From NCBI RefSeq assembly GCF_947179165.1, contig NC_077238.1, positions 40,973,793-41,037,792 of the forward strand: DNA of 64,000 nt, written 5' to 3'. The number at the start of each line of letters is the position of its first letter. Within the stretch, counting starts at the first letter, position 1. This DNA comes from Solanum dulcamara (taxonomy: Eukaryota > Streptophyta > Magnoliopsida > Solanales > Solanaceae). Below, one piece after another: positions 1-12,240 of this stretch. Under the pieces are notes generated by a model. That model was not told the origin of the DNA, searched no databases, and was given only the letters and a program-made list of their open reading frames with translations. Position numbers and translations under genes: made by a program.

Positions 1-684
1 TTTGCCAAAGGTACTCCATCAAAGGGTATTCTAATGCTACTACTACAAGGCTTGATAAAGATAGGGTGCCCAACCCTAAATCTCAAGGAGGTGCTCCCAT
101 TGGCCAAGTTACTCTCGTATGCAAGAAGTGTGGTGGAACCACCAAGGTGAATGTCTAGCCGAATTGAATGTGTGCTACCGGTGTGGTAAGTCGGGTAATC
201 ATGCTAAGGATGTAAGGATAAAGATGTTCGTCCTCAAGGACAAGTTGCTTAAGGTGGCCCAAAAGAGTGGTCAACGCAATAATAGATTCTATGCTCTCTA
301 TGGTAGGAAGGAGGTGGAGGAGACGCCCGATGTTGTTACCTGTATGTTACGGATCTTTCACTATTATGTTTATGCTTTGCTAGATCCGAGTGCAAATTTA
401 TCTTTTGTTTCCCCTTATATGTCCATGAGATTTGATGTTAGTCCCGAAACATTGTTAGAGCCTTTCTCCATTTATGCTCCTGTAGGTGAGTCAGTTGTGG
501 CTAAAAGAGTCTATAAAAGTTGTCCAGTTATGGTTTTCCATAAAGATACCTTATGTGATCCAGTTGAGCTTGAGATGATCGATTTTGATATCATCCTTGG
601 GATGGATTGGCTATATGCATGTTATGCTTCTATTGATTGTAGAACCCGAGTGGTTAAATTTCAATTTTCAAATGAGCTGGTTAT
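1..684 (+). pseudogene. TE-A gag nucleocapsid and protease fragment
   Basis: The open frame from 119 carries a retroviral zinc knuckle CYRCGKSGNHAKDV, in which the last cysteine of the C-x2-C-x4-H-x4-C pattern is now valine. Just upstream, a second degenerate knuckle (CKKCG, near 129-140) lies in another frame, so at least one frameshift is present. The aspartic protease follows: ALLDPSANLSFVS near 370-410 replaces the expected D-x-G-S active site with D-P-S-A, and ILGMDWL near 592-612 is the conserved second retropepsin motif. The reading frame stops at about 694 where TE-B begins, and the rest of the polyprotein lies at 41815. In a live element this segment would package RNA and cleave the polyprotein. 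The lost glycine makes the protease unlikely to work. Confidence 0.85.
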
Positions 685-1930
685 TGACACAACGTAATTT
701 AAAAGAATCGAGTTTCTTCAATTTTAAATAATTTAAAATAATTAGCTTGCAAAAATCCAAAAATATATTTTTTATTATTTAAAATAATTCTTGAACAATA
801 TATATATTTATTTATATAATTATTACTTTTATCATTATTCGAAAATCATATCAAAAAGATTTTTTTTGTTTTAAACTAAATATTTTGTTAATTAGTTTGG
901 CTTAGTTAATAGACTCATATTTTAAGTTAATTAGTTTAAACTTATGTTAATTATTTTACTTTGTCAAAATTAAGAAACTCGTTAATTAACTGATATTGAT
1001 TCATTTTATTTAAATTTTAGCCGACTTCATTAATTAATTTTATTTTTTAATGAAATCATTAAATTATTTTGACTATAATTGAAATCATATGACGATTTCT
1101 TGATTGTAATTCTAACCTTTTAAAGTTATTTTCTTACTAATTCCCCACCCCAATCATTTTATTTACTACTCATACTACATACAATAATATATAAACAGTT
1201 GCAATCCACTAAATTACAACGTGTCCATTTTTTCCCCCAATTAACAAATGTCAATACCATATATATGATTCATATACTCCTCCAATATGTTAACACCTAC
1301 AACTACAGCACACCTAACTCCAATTCTCATTTATTGTGTATAATAATATAACATACTCTATACAATTAGACCCAACTTTCCAATTCAATTGTCTACTTTT
1401 TTTATAATATATAATACTATATTAAATATAACACCAACTGACCCACACTACTAGACAACATTCCCCAATTCCTTAATTCCCCCAATCAATATTCAAATAA
1501 GCCCATTCCCATCCTCCTTTTTCAGACACACCTACATGTGACCACTTTTTCCCAACCCCAAAATATTCCCTTTAACAAACAACCCCCAACACTATAATCT
1601 TTTAAAATATTCCATCAACCCATCCCCCTTTTCCCTTTATAACAAAATCAACAGCACAGTAAAATTAAAATATTTCCTACCCCATATTACTAACTTTGAG
1701 TATTACACATATACTTTAACCTATACAATCTTTCCACCACCCAACAATACCCATCACCCTTTTTCCCCACTTCAACGTTCCAATATATATAATATTCATC
1801 CATCCATTCTAATTATTTTATTCAAAAAAAATATAATATTCATTCCCCAATATAGTATTAGTTGGCCCATTCCATATTATTTTAGGGAAAAAGATATCAG
1901 AAAATAGAAAGGGGGATAACCAAACAAGTT

Positions 1931-1937
1931 TATAAAG
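1931..1937 (+). promoter_or_regulatory. Candidate TATA box of TE-B 5' LTR
   Basis: TATAAAG sits at the end of the AT/C-rich U3-like part and is followed by a GA-rich stretch and a CT-rich leader, as expected for the transcription start region of a plant LTR. The 3' LTR copy near 28987 reads TATATATAGG at the same place. Position and sequence fit, but no transcript is seen, so this is an inference. Confidence 0.4.
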
Positions 1938-2244
1938 AGGAGAGGTTCATTCTCTAGAAGAGGAAGGCAGGCGGAAGGAGTTTGAGAAAGGATAAGAATC
2001 TTGAGCCAAAAAAAAAAGTTTTAACTCACAAAAATTCTTACACTTTATTTTGAATATTTCTTGCAAAGAATTTTTGAATTTTCTCTCTATTGCACTTGAC
2101 TTTACTTGAAGAGCGATGGTAGATTCGTGACTGAAGCTCTTCCGGTCACTTTCCCAAAACAACACTCTAGGACCAAAAATGGAGTCTTACTACAAGACTC
2201 ACTACAGTAAGAGGTCTCGTTCTGAGACCCATAGCCACCGCTAG

Positions 2245-5181
2245 TGTTACACCCCACATTTTCTAAACTCGAAATGTCTCTTAAGTTCCTTAGACATTGT
2301 CATGTGAGCCGGATAGGCTATGACACTATCAAACGACTCTAAGGAACGGAGAATGTGATACCCCATAGTAGAGAAGGTTGGAAATAGAGTCATAAGAATT
2401 CAGAAGGAATTGGAGGCTAAAGTAATGAGTCATTGGACTCGATTTACGTACGTAAGCTACTAACTTGGAAGTCTTACATACTTAAGCTATTGGAGTACGT
2501 ACCAAGCTTACGTAGTATGGATGACATAGGCTCTTAAAATAAGACGAAATTACGAACCCATGAGGAAGAGAAAAAAATGATGCAGGGCAGCCAATGAAAG
2601 GGTGACACGTGGCAGCACCTCAAGCAAGCAGGTGACCCACCTTGTTGGGGTCAAGTAGGTTACCCACCTTCTTGGGGGAGGTGGGCCCCACTACCACATG
2701 GCAGCCCCTCCTTTAGCGCATGGATGGGGTGGCCCAATAGGGGATGGACACGTGTCACCTCTAGGGGATGACACGTTTCACTCCCTAGGACCACATATAT
2801 ATGTGTATATACATCATAAACTTCAGTTCTTATCCAAAAATTAAGCCAAAGTGAAGAGAAAACAAACCCTAATCTAGGGAGAAAAACATGGCGGCTAGAA
2901 GGGAAAAATAAGGTAAGTCCCGGTTTCGTTCCATAAATTAATTATCTAGCGTATACCACGATGACATGGAAGTATTAGTAGTATAAAATTAGGGTTTTTT
3001 TCATTAAAATTCGGATAGCAAGCTGCCACGACGTTACAGCACACTAAAAAGAGTTTCGAGGCACAATTTCTGTGAGTTCTAGCCAATTTCGGGAAAGGTA
3101 AGGTCTTCCCCTCTAATTTGAAGTTTATGATGTTATTATAGGGTGTATTATACACCTTATAGGCTGATTTAAGTGGGGAGAAAGTCGTGAAAAGTTCGAC
3201 ATTCGAAATAAACGAAATTGGAATCGCTATAGTTGAATTGTAATCGAATAATGAGTTGTGCTTGTGGTGTGTGACTGCTGGTCATTTGGTGATGTATTGT
3301 GGTGATGGAAATGAGTTAAAAATGGCATGGGGGCTGCTGGTTTCAGACACAGGACCCTCCATTTTGCACAAATTAAAGAATGCACAAAAGGAAGGATAAA
3401 AACCCTAGTTTTGGTATCGTAGTTTCGAATGAGTTGTTTGGGGTTTATATTGTGTAATGCTGCTATAATATACATATATATGAGCTGCTGGTTATGTTTT
3501 TGGTTGGATGTAGGTGTTAAGGACATGATTGGGGAATTCGGATGGGGCACATTATAGGGGAGGTGCTGTCTGATTTCCGTTAACGCCTTAACTAGTTAAG
3601 GGACTAGTCGAAAAGGCGAGCGAAGGGAGGAATGCTATGAATACTCATAAGTAGTCTAAGTTACTGAAAAGTCTAAGGTTGTTAATACTTGCATTACTTC
3701 CATGTTAAATAGGTTTCGAGGACAGCGACGCGAACACGGTTAGGGGAGGTCCATAAGAGGTATGTAAAGCTTATTCTTTCTGTTCTTTTGGCATGTCTTA
3801 GAGGCAAGTAAAAGGTGACATGATATTTGAAATAATTTCATTTCTAAGTGTCTCTTATTCACTTATGGATGTCGAACTACTTTCCTAGAACTTTCTATAT
3901 GTTAAGAAAGTAATAAATGTACAGACTCCTAGCCCTAAAGACTATAGGATGATAACTGCTTCCGATTTCATAACTGGCTAGTATTACTTTAGTATATATA
4001 TAGGATCCCCGAGATTATAATTGATGTAGCCCCAAATGGAAACTAGGAGACACTTGAGGTGATCACATTACTACTCTGATCCTCAGACGCTAGTTTATTC
4101 TTCTTATACGGTCGAGTCTCCGATAATGATTTAAAATGCATATAGTTACTCACCACTCCACTCGTGTATACTGTAACACTTCTTTCACCGAGTCCCGGGC
4201 CGGGTATGTAATCGTGCACAGTTCATTGCATTGTCACCGAGTCCCTCATTAAAGGGCCGGGTACGCTATATGAAAATATGATACGACAATGACATGAACA
4301 ACTCACCGAGTCCCTCACTAGAGGGATGGGTACGTATGTATATATATATATGATGATGATGTGTTGTAATAAAGTGGTGATGGTGCCGAGCCTATGATGG
4401 TCCTATAGATATGAGCCGGCTATATTGTATAAATTAAGCATGCATGCTTTTATAATTCACAGAGTACAGGTACACATTTCTGATTTGATAATTTGTTCCC
4501 CTACTTCTCTGTTTCGGATATACCTCCAATTGTATTATGTTACGTTTTACATACTCAGTACATATGGTGTACTGACCTCCCTTTTCTTTGGGGGGGCTGC
4601 ATTTCATACCCGCAGGTATAGGTACACAGGTTGGGGATCCACCAGCATAGGAGTCCCACTCAATAGTCCAAGAGCGCTCCATTGTGCTGGAGCCTGATTT
4701 TGGGTACTAAACTCTGATGTGCATATTAGTTTATTCATGGGTACGGCGGGGGCCCTGTCCCGCATTATGTTATTGTTTTCTTACTCTTAGAGGTCTATGG
4801 ATACAGATGTGGGTTGTACGTATATAAGTTGTGTGTGTATATAAGTGTATATAAGCTGTATGTGTACTGCATATGAACTGTATATGAGTGGTACATGAGT
4901 CGCATATGCGTGAATGTATAGTTGTGTGGATATGAATGTATAGTTGTGTGGATATGAATTATGGTTTAGGGCATTCCCTGTGTCGTGGCGGCCTTGTCGG
5001 CTCGCATATATGTGTATCACGCAATGACCCCACAGGTTACCACAGCCTTGTCGGCTTGTATATTTTCTTACCTGTTGGTGTATTTTGAGAGTGATCAGGA
5101 GACAGACTAGGTATAGTTGGCCGGGTGTACAGGTGTGTCTAGTTCAGCACCCATCACGGCCTACGGGGTTGGGTTGTGAAA
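2245..5181 (+). mobile_element. S1: solo LTR of a Tekay/Del-like element
   Basis: The insertion starts TGTTACACCCC and ends GGTTGTGAAA, where the usual terminal GTGACA has mutated. It is flanked by the 5-bp duplication GCTAG (2240-2244 and 5182-5186). The other LTR of TE-B holds the unoccupied site (GCTTG, 29294-29298), so boundaries are precise. Length is 2937 bp with no internal domain, so it arose by LTR-LTR recombination. It is related to the LTR of TE-D read in sense: both share a terminal CACGGCCTAC..GGGTTGGGT segment, a GGGGCCCTGTCCC segment near 4748 and an ACCCGCAGGTA segment near 4607. No coding capacity is seen. Confidence 0.9.
4186..4336 (+). repeat. CACCGAGTCCC tandem units in S1
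   Basis: Three imperfect units begin CACCGAGTCCC at 4186, 4235 and 4304 and end in a GGGCCGGGTACG-like phrase. Spacing is uneven (49 and 69 bp) because the linker varies. A short TA run follows at 4337-4352. Confidence 0.75.
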
Positions 5182-6269
5182 GCTAGACATTGAAACACAC
5201 ATCCTATCTTTCACTTTGTGCCTCTTTCTTCCTCGAAACTCATCCAGGAGCAAGCAAAATCTGAAGAATTACTCATCTTTTTATCTTATTTCTTATATTA
5301 TGTTTGCTTTTTGATAATTTTTGTAAATATGTATTGCTGGACACCTTTTATCCTTTGTTTTCCATTTTGGGGTAAATTATTTTAGCCATTAACAAAATAG
5401 TTTGTTGTAGTTTTATAGTGAAATATTATTTGCTAACTTTTTAAAAAACATTTTTTTAACTATAATGATTTGTACGCATTTCAAGACGTCTAAGTTATAT
5501 TAAGAATTAGATAAAACTTTTCACCAAAAGATTTTTGATAAATATGTAGAGAGCATTAAGTTCATGGTACTTTTTTTAAAAATAAATAAATAAATAACAT
5601 AATATAGATGTTTGAGTTTGCTACCTCTAGTTAGAAATGAATCAATTTTTGTGAAGACAACTTTTCATTTTCTTTTACTTATTTTTTTTTTAAAAAAAAG
5701 AAAACATTTTTGTTTTTAAGGACAAGCTACTACTAAATTATTTTTTCAAAGCATGCACTTATTTCATGCATAAATGTTATATTTTAGTGTATTTTTCATT
5801 TTATAATTTTTGCACAACTATGTTGTTTTACACAAGTGACTATTTATTGTTGTCAAAAGCATATGCAGGTCATTTCATTCCAAATAGAAAAGAGTTTCGA
5901 AGTGCAATGTTCGTCTATTAATTTCAAGTTTGAAAATCTTTTCTCACTTAATTACTCAATTTTTCAAAGTTTTTGAGCAATGTTTTTAGTTTTAATCATT
6001 TAACCTAAGTTTGGTTGGTAATCGTTTCTTAACGAATCTTAAATGATGTTTAACCTCTTCCCTTTAGGATAACTAGAACCCTTACCTAAATCACATAAGT
6101 TAAGTATACCACTAATTAGAGTTTATTTTTAGCATTACATTAGTGAATTTATTTAGGTATCCTAATTTACCTTTAAAAATAATTAGGTGTAACTCCTTAA
6201 GTTAAATAATTTAGGAATTACCAATATGTTTTACACCATTTTACATCGAGTTAAAATGGGGTTATAACA

Positions 6270-6292
6270 GCTTGGCTACTCTGCTGGAGAAT
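6270..6292 (+). other. TE-B primer-binding site
   Basis: GCTTGGCTACTCTGCTGGAG follows the LTR end directly. TGGC-ACTCTGCTGG is the form I associate with Tat/Ogre elements, which prime from a non-Met tRNA, probably tRNA-Arg. The tRNA identity is from family knowledge and not proven by sequence here. Confidence 0.6.
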
Positions 6293-6933
6293 ATTAGGTT
6301 CTAAACCATAACAGACTTAGGTTATTCATTACATTTCTTTGTTGTATATTTTACCTTATTTATTTTGATGTTTTATTTATGTGATTATTTATTTGTTATT
6401 GCTTGATATTAATTGTATGCTTGTAATTTTTATTGCTTTATGTAATTGTATATTTGTTACTACTTTATAAATTGTCATTCCGTTTATACTTTCTCCAATT
6501 CTGGAAAATTAACACTATCACACGTACACGTGAGGTGTGTTTTTCACACCCACAAAACTTTTTCAAAAAATCCCAAAATTTAGGAGAGTTGGCATATGCA
6601 CGGGTGTTTAGATATTTTTTTGTGTGACCGCATAGCCTCTTCACTCGAGTTGTCCGCTCGGGAACCTTTTGTTTAGTAAGCCAAATCTTAAAAAATAGAA
6701 GATAGAGTTGTGCTTCCCTTTCAATCTAAGTCATGCATGCATACACCTTAGGTGGGTTGACCCATGGTGTCAACTACACATTTAGGAAAACTACCCATAT
6801 GTCAATAGGTTTCACTACCCAACAACCACTAAGCATATTTTATGGAACATGATAATGATAGATGGATCCAAGCCTAATTTTGACATAGTGAGTTTGGAAA
6901 ATGTGTCCTCATTTTATTAATTTGTATTGTAGG
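6293..6933 (+). other. TE-B untranslated leader
   Basis: No supported coding sequence is seen between the primer site and the first conserved ORF. The stretch is AT-rich. It ends in TTATTAATTTGTATTGTAG just before the ATG at 6934, which resembles a plant 3' splice site, so a spliced leader is possible but unproven. Confidence 0.5.
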
Positions 6934-8308
6934 ATGGACTCAATCTCCCAAGTGCCTAAAATTAGGATGGTCGCAGGTATCCCGTACAAATTAAAGAGAT
7001 GGTGGGAAAATTTCAGCCCCAGTGAGAAATTAGCAATTAAAAAAAATTGGGTTCCGCACTATACTAATCAAGATCTCCCTAGACAAACATGTGGTTAGAG
7101 CATTACTTCCATTTTGGGATCCATATCATGTTGTGTTCGCATTCAGGGACTTTGAGATAACACATACGTTGGAGGAAATCCATTATTTTATTAGTTTGAA
7201 GTATCGATGAAGAGGTTAGATTATTTTACATAGCCAGTCAGGGAAGAAATTTCTTCAATACATAGGATTGAAAAACACCAACAAACTTGGGTGCTTAGAA
7301 CATAATTGGGTTTCCTTAGATTACTTATATGGGAGGTACGGATGCTCGGACAGTTACAAGTTATTTAGAAAAAGAATTCTCTTGCACTTCTAACCATTGG
7401 CAAGTTAATTGTTTTATTGCATTTGCTGTGGCTTTACTCTAAACTTTGGTATTCCCACGAGAATATGGAAAGATTAGCACTTGTATATTTTGTGTGTCTA
7501 AAGCGTTTTTCAAAGGAGTTGACGGAAAATAAATCACCTTGGTTCCTATGATTTTGGCTGAAATACTTCAAGCTCTTGAAAAGTGTAAAAGAAGGGAAAC
7601 AAACTTCTTTGAAGGTTGCAATCTTCTTTTGCAAATGTGGGCGATAGAACATTTTTACCAACGTGACAACATGGTAGACGTATGATTTAGTAATACAAAT
7701 CATATTAACAGTTTTATGATAGGATAAAAAGGTTTATGTCTCCAGTTGGTACTAATGATTGGTATGACTTCTTGATTTCCTGCACTAGTGACCAAATTCA
7801 ATGGAAATATCAACTACTCTCATGTCCTATTGCCTACATAATATGTATAAGGTTTTATTACATCAAGCTCATCATATTGGGAGGTCTCTAGCCATATGCT
7901 TTGGTACGCGTGCTCTAATAGTTCGGTCAAGCACATATAATTCCTCTTCAACGAAACATGAAATTTTCTAAAATTTCCTTCGGATTAGACTTTAAAGTCC
8001 CTAGAGCTCATGAGATTCTTCATTAATGGGATAATGTTATCACAATAGAGGTAGGAAATGTACCAACAAGAAGAATTCTAGAATATCAGACATGGCTTCG
8101 AGAGGATCGCAATAGCATAAACTTGGAGGGTGAGCAAGGTTTTGAGGATATTAGGACTGCAATTTGTATATAACATTGTCATCTTGAAACCAAAATAGTT
8201 ACACCAGAGATGTGGGATCAAATGATGAATATAATGCAATTTTTGGATAATGCGAGAGCAGAGCCTAGTAATGTTGGAGCATCATCCTCATTCCCTCCAC
8301 CATCTTGA
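6934..8308 (+). pseudogene. TE-B ORF1, extra pre-gag protein (DUF7745/PMD-like)
   Basis: Tat/Ogre elements often carry a protein of unknown role before gag. Here it opens at ATG 6934 with KRWWENFSPSEKLAIKKN, shifts frame near 7090, and continues LLPFWDPYHVVFAFRDFEIT then LEEIHYFI, the pattern I recall from the DUF7745 / plant mobile-domain-like family. Further recognisable blocks are GKKFLQYIGLKNTNKLGC (near 7240-7300), LDYLYGRYGCSDSY (7317-7358), WYDFLISCTSDQIQWKYQ (7761-7815) and WLREDRNSINLEGEQGFEDI (8095-8152). It closes with a serine/proline tail SSSFPPPS and a TGA at 8306-8308. Between 7380 and 7740 frames are heavily broken. The function is unknown. The family name is from memory of motifs and needs a profile search. 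Confidence 0.65.
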
Positions 8309-8692
8309 TTAAGAGTAAAAATTAGGCCAAGTCTTAGGATTGTTTCCATGTTATGTCATCTTTTTATGTATTTTTGTTGTTATTGTACCCTTCTATTGTT
8401 ATTTAATAAAAATTTGGTCTTTTGTCTTCCAACTCGAGTTGTCTCAATTTACGAGCTTGGATCAACCTATTATAATCTCATTTATTTGGCATTTAGGCAC
8501 ACCTCTAACATAAAATAGGTCCTATGCATATTTGGACGTATTTGTGCTATGTATTCCTCCTTTTACGATGTGATTTATTTTCTATGTGATGCATGTTTTC
8601 TCAACACTATATTCCTAATTGATTGATTAAAGCAATGATTCTCCACTTTATACTAACATTTTTCTCTCTTATTTTACAGAGGTTCTTTTTTC
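8309..8692 (+). other. TE-B spacer between ORF1 and gag
   Basis: This is T-rich non-coding sequence. It ends with a long pyrimidine tract and TTTTACAG at 8674-8681, which could act as a 3' splice acceptor for gag translation from a spliced RNA. Nothing else is seen. Confidence 0.4.
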
Positions 8693-11000
8693 TTTTTGAT
8701 TTATTTCCCCAAAGGTTGATTTGCGTTGACTGTGAACTGGTGGATTATCCATACTCTACTAGATCAAAAGCTCAATCATCCACCGATATAGCTGATTTAA
8801 GTGTATTCGACCAAAGGGGTTTGGGACTTGTCACTATCCCAAGAGATGAACCTAAGGCTTCAGAAGGAAGGGATCTAATCCCTTATGATGAACACATTGC
8901 TAGCCTGATGAAACAAATGGCCAATATGCAAAGCGAAATTGATCGACTTTGAAACCTTACTAATTTGTCCATTAGTTTAAATACACCACTTCCTAAGTAT
9001 AGGACAAATGCAACTATTCCATATGTTGACTCTTCTACGCCTCAAGAATTTCCACTAAATCCTTCCCTTCTCAAAACCAATTTGCTTGTTCCCAAACGAC
9101 CCATCAACCAACCACAAGTCACTTTTATAAATATCAACTCACAACAAATTAATCTACTACCTTTCACTACCCATATATTTCCCAAACTCCAGTCCTCTAA
9201 ACTACATCACTTACCTAAGCTCCACTTATCAAAAATATCCCATTTACCCAAACTCCCCACTCACTCAAACTAACTCGCTCACCCAAAAATACCAAGTAAC
9301 CCAACACATACCGGTGACACAGACTGCAATTCCTAACACATAATTTATTCCACAAGTATATGTAGTGGAAGCTCAACCTTTTGTTATCCCAATGCTAGTC
9401 ATGCCAGAAGTCGATCCCTATGAGGAGATAGAGACAGAGTCCAACTCAAAAATAGATGAAAGTGTAGCTAATGAGATTCATAATTTGAAGGAAGCATTCA
9501 GAAGTATCCAAGTCCAAAAGGGGTGTAAAGGTCTTGAGTATGAGAATTTATGTGTTCATCCTAATGTTGAGTTGCTTGTGGGATATAAGGTACCAAAATT
9601 TGATGTGTTTCATAGTAAGGGAAATCCTCGAGCTCATTTAAGATCATATTATAACAAGCTAGTTGGAGTGGAGAAAGATGAGGCCATTAGAATGAAGTTA
9701 TTTATAAGAAGTTTAACAAGAGAAGCCCTGGATTGGTACACAACTCAGGTTCCAAATAAATGGCATAGTTGGAATACCATGGCATAAGAGTTCATGGATA
9801 GGTTCAAGTTTAACACTAAGACTATACCAGATAGGTTCTATTTGATGAAGTTGGAAAAGATGTCAATGGAGTCTTTCAGGGAGTATGCCATGAGGTGGAG
9901 AGCAAACGTCGTGAAAGCTCTACCTTCGATGATGAAAAGTGAGATAACCTCTCCTTTTATACAATATCAAAAGGATGCAACATAGTATGAAAAGATGATA
10001 AGTATGGTAGGATAAGTTTTTTGAAGTTGTAAGGATGTGAGAATTCATTGAAGAAGGTATTAAAACTAGGAGAATCACTAACTTGGCAGCCTTGCAAGCA
10101 ACAAGTAAGGCAATCCAGTCATATTCAATTCTAGGAGATCTTAAGAAGAAGAAGGATGGAGAGTCCGCTATCATGACCATCCAAGAACGTAGGCCAAACC
10201 AAATGTTAACATAACAAAAACCATTACCCCAACCTTCATACTAAAGTCAGTATACCCAAGTTCCTCAGCCCTATTGCCAACCTTCTACCATCCCTTACCC
10301 ACTTTATATCACTCAACTAATATATTATCCACACAGAAAATCTACCTGTCCAAATCCATCATGATAACAGCCTATATACTCATCTCAATCCCACTACCAA
10401 TCATAAAATTATCCATCAAATCCACCTAGACCCCACCCAAACTTTGAAAGAAGACCATCCAAAACTTATACACCTCTAGCCGAACCTTTATCCCAACTAT
10501 ATGAAAGGTTGAGAACTGCAGGGGTACTCCAACCAATCCAAGGACGAATTCCCAATCCCTTTCCAGGATAGTATGATGAGACTAAGCATTCTTCTTATTA
10601 CTCTGGAGATGATGGACATGACACCAAAATTGTCTTACTCTCAAGGATAACATTGAGGCATTGATCAAAGAAGGAATCATTCAACTCAAAGGTGCTGCCC
10701 CTAATGTAAATAATAATCCTCTGCCAAACCATGGAAATGTGAACATAATTTCCATTAATGAAGAATGCAATTTGGAAGTAATCATTGTATCAATCAAATA
10801 AGAGAAAAATATTATGACATAAGACTTTATTGCTCCCATAATCACAGTCCAAGCACGAACGCCAATTAAAGTGGAAGTTCTGGTTCCTAAGCCTAAGATC
10901 ATATTTTTGGTTTCTCAATCAACTTCTTTTGACACTAAAGTGGTTCCTTGGAGTTACTCGACTGATGCAAAAGACAAAGGAAAAGAAAATATAATTGTAA
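8693..11000 (+). pseudogene. TE-B gag (Tat type), broken
   Basis: An N-terminal region with YSTRSKAQSS and a coiled-coil-like HIASLMKQMANMQSEIDRL ends in a stop at 8950. A proline-rich stretch follows, and the capsid core lies at 9365-9985: KVPKFDVFHSKGNPRAHLRS, then REALDWYTTQV and MDRFKFNT, the usual Ty3/gypsy retrotransposon gag pattern of Tat elements, split by a TAA at 9785. Near 10480-10560 the phrase PLSQLYERLRTAGVLQP is the conserved Tat gag tail. It is followed by a degenerate zinc finger (YYSGDDGHDTK, near 10595-10630) in which the cysteines are gone. Gag would form the particle and bind RNA. At least five stops or frameshifts make it inactive. The start codon is not identifiable. 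Confidence 0.75.
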
Positions 11001-11756
11001 AACTGCTACTGTGGAAATGACAAGATCTAAGCGATGTTATGCCCTTGAAGAAGTTGCAGAACAGGATCAAATAAGGAAAATAACCAAAAAAGGGTTATGA
11101 CAAAGGCTAAAATAGAGGATTTCTGGAGGAAGATGCCAACCTAGGAATATTCTGTTGTTGAACAGTTGAAGAAGACTCCGGCCCAAATTTCCTTAATGTT
11201 AATACTGATGAATTCTGCAACTCACAGGAGCACTTTGGTGAAAGTTCTAAGTGAAGCTTATATTCCGGCCGATATCACAAGTGAGAGTTTTTCAGCCATG
11301 GTAGGGCAAGTTTTGGAAGATAACAAAGTCTCTTTTCATAAAGATGAATTACCACTTGAAGGTTTGGGGCATAAAAAAACATTGAACATTACTGTCAGGT
11401 ATAGGGAAAAGTTTATTACTAGAGTTCTGATTTATAATGGTTCATCCATTAACGTATGTCCTTTTATTACCCTTCGAGCTTTGGGAATTGATATTGGAAA
11501 AATTTGTGAAAGTCATGTAAAGGTTAGAGGTTTTGATGGGATACAAAGGGGTGTCATTGACGAAATTGAATTTCCATTGCAAATTGGACTCCCGGAGTTC
11601 GTAGTGGTATTTCAAGTATTGGACATATATGCTAGTTACAATTTATTGCTTGGGATGTCATGGATCCATATGGCTGGTGCAGTCCCTTCTACCCTTCACC
11701 AAACTTTGAAAATTTATCTAAAATCATCACAAAATTATTATTCATGGAGAAGGTAA
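11001..11756 (+). pseudogene. TE-B aspartic protease
   Basis: The open frame from 11166 (196 aa) begins ISLMLILMNSATHRSTLVK, the segment that precedes protease in Tat polyproteins. The active-site region reads VLIYNGSSINV near 11425-11455, where the catalytic Asp of D-x-G-S is now Tyr, and the second motif LLLGMSWIHMAGAVPSTLHQ lies near 11645-11703. A stop at 11754-11756 cuts the polyprotein. With the catalytic residue replaced it cannot be active. The role in a live copy is polyprotein maturation. Confidence 0.8.
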
Positions 11757-11763
11757 TAATTCA

Positions 11764-12240
11764 ATGTATTCTGATAATTTGATCCCTGTTGTTGAAAGTA
11801 TGAAAGAACTGGATAAGTCTGTATTCTATACTAAAGAGATTATGTGTTTCACTCAAGTTGAAAGGGTAAAATTGAACTATGTACTTATGATAGTGGCTTG
11901 GAAAATGTTCAATAATGGTTTCATGCTCGGTCGAGGTCTTGGAGTGAACTTGTATGGAATAGTGGAACCCATTCAATTTCTTCATCAGAAATACACCTTT
12001 GGCTTAGGATATGATCCTACTCCTGAAGAAGTCTCTTCGGCCAATCTTAGAAGGAAAAGTGATACTCCCTTGGCACAGCCCATCCTACTCTTGAATCAGT
12101 CATTTTCCAAGGCATGTTTTACAAAAGAATTAGAGGAAGTTGTTGAAGACAACCTCATGGAAGTAATCAAAAACCTATTTATTGAAGAAGTGGAATGCAA
12201 TATAATTTTGAAGGATTGTGCTGAGATCCCGATCATATGA
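11764..12240 (+). pseudogene. TE-B protease-RT linker with G-patch-like motif
   Basis: The 158-residue frame continues the polyprotein after protease. Residues about 50-75 (MFNNGFMLGRGLGVNLYGI, then FGLGYDPTPEE) have the glycine spacing of a G-patch, an RNA-binding motif known after the protease in some plant Ty3/gypsy elements and betaretroviruses. It ends at TGA 12238-12240 in a phrase (DCAEIP) that normally runs on toward RT, so the stop is probably a mutation. Identity as a G-patch is by eye. Confidence 0.55.

Larger units (their letters stand above)
685..6269 (+). repeat. TE-B 5' LTR (interrupted by S1)
   Basis: The sequence from about 693 matches 27743 onward in order and content: an AT-rich block, a pyrimidine-rich C-run block around 1140-1860, then a GA-rich block at 1900-2240. 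The match resumes at 5187 after S1 and ends at GTTATAACA (6261-6269), directly before a primer-binding site. The first bases differ from the 3' copy (27717): about 18 bases after TGACAC are missing here. Length without S1 is about 2.64 kb. No gene is present; short open frames within it are chance. Confidence 0.85.

Noticed and set aside
4787..5020. TA/TG-rich stretch with an Ile/His/Tyr-rich open frame
   Set aside because: It is simple-sequence drift (TGTATATAAG-like words) in solo LTR S1 with no protein family.
9920..10180. Minus-strand open frame with hydrophobic segments
   Set aside because: It runs antisense to the TE-B gag region, where the + strand carries recognised gag motifs.
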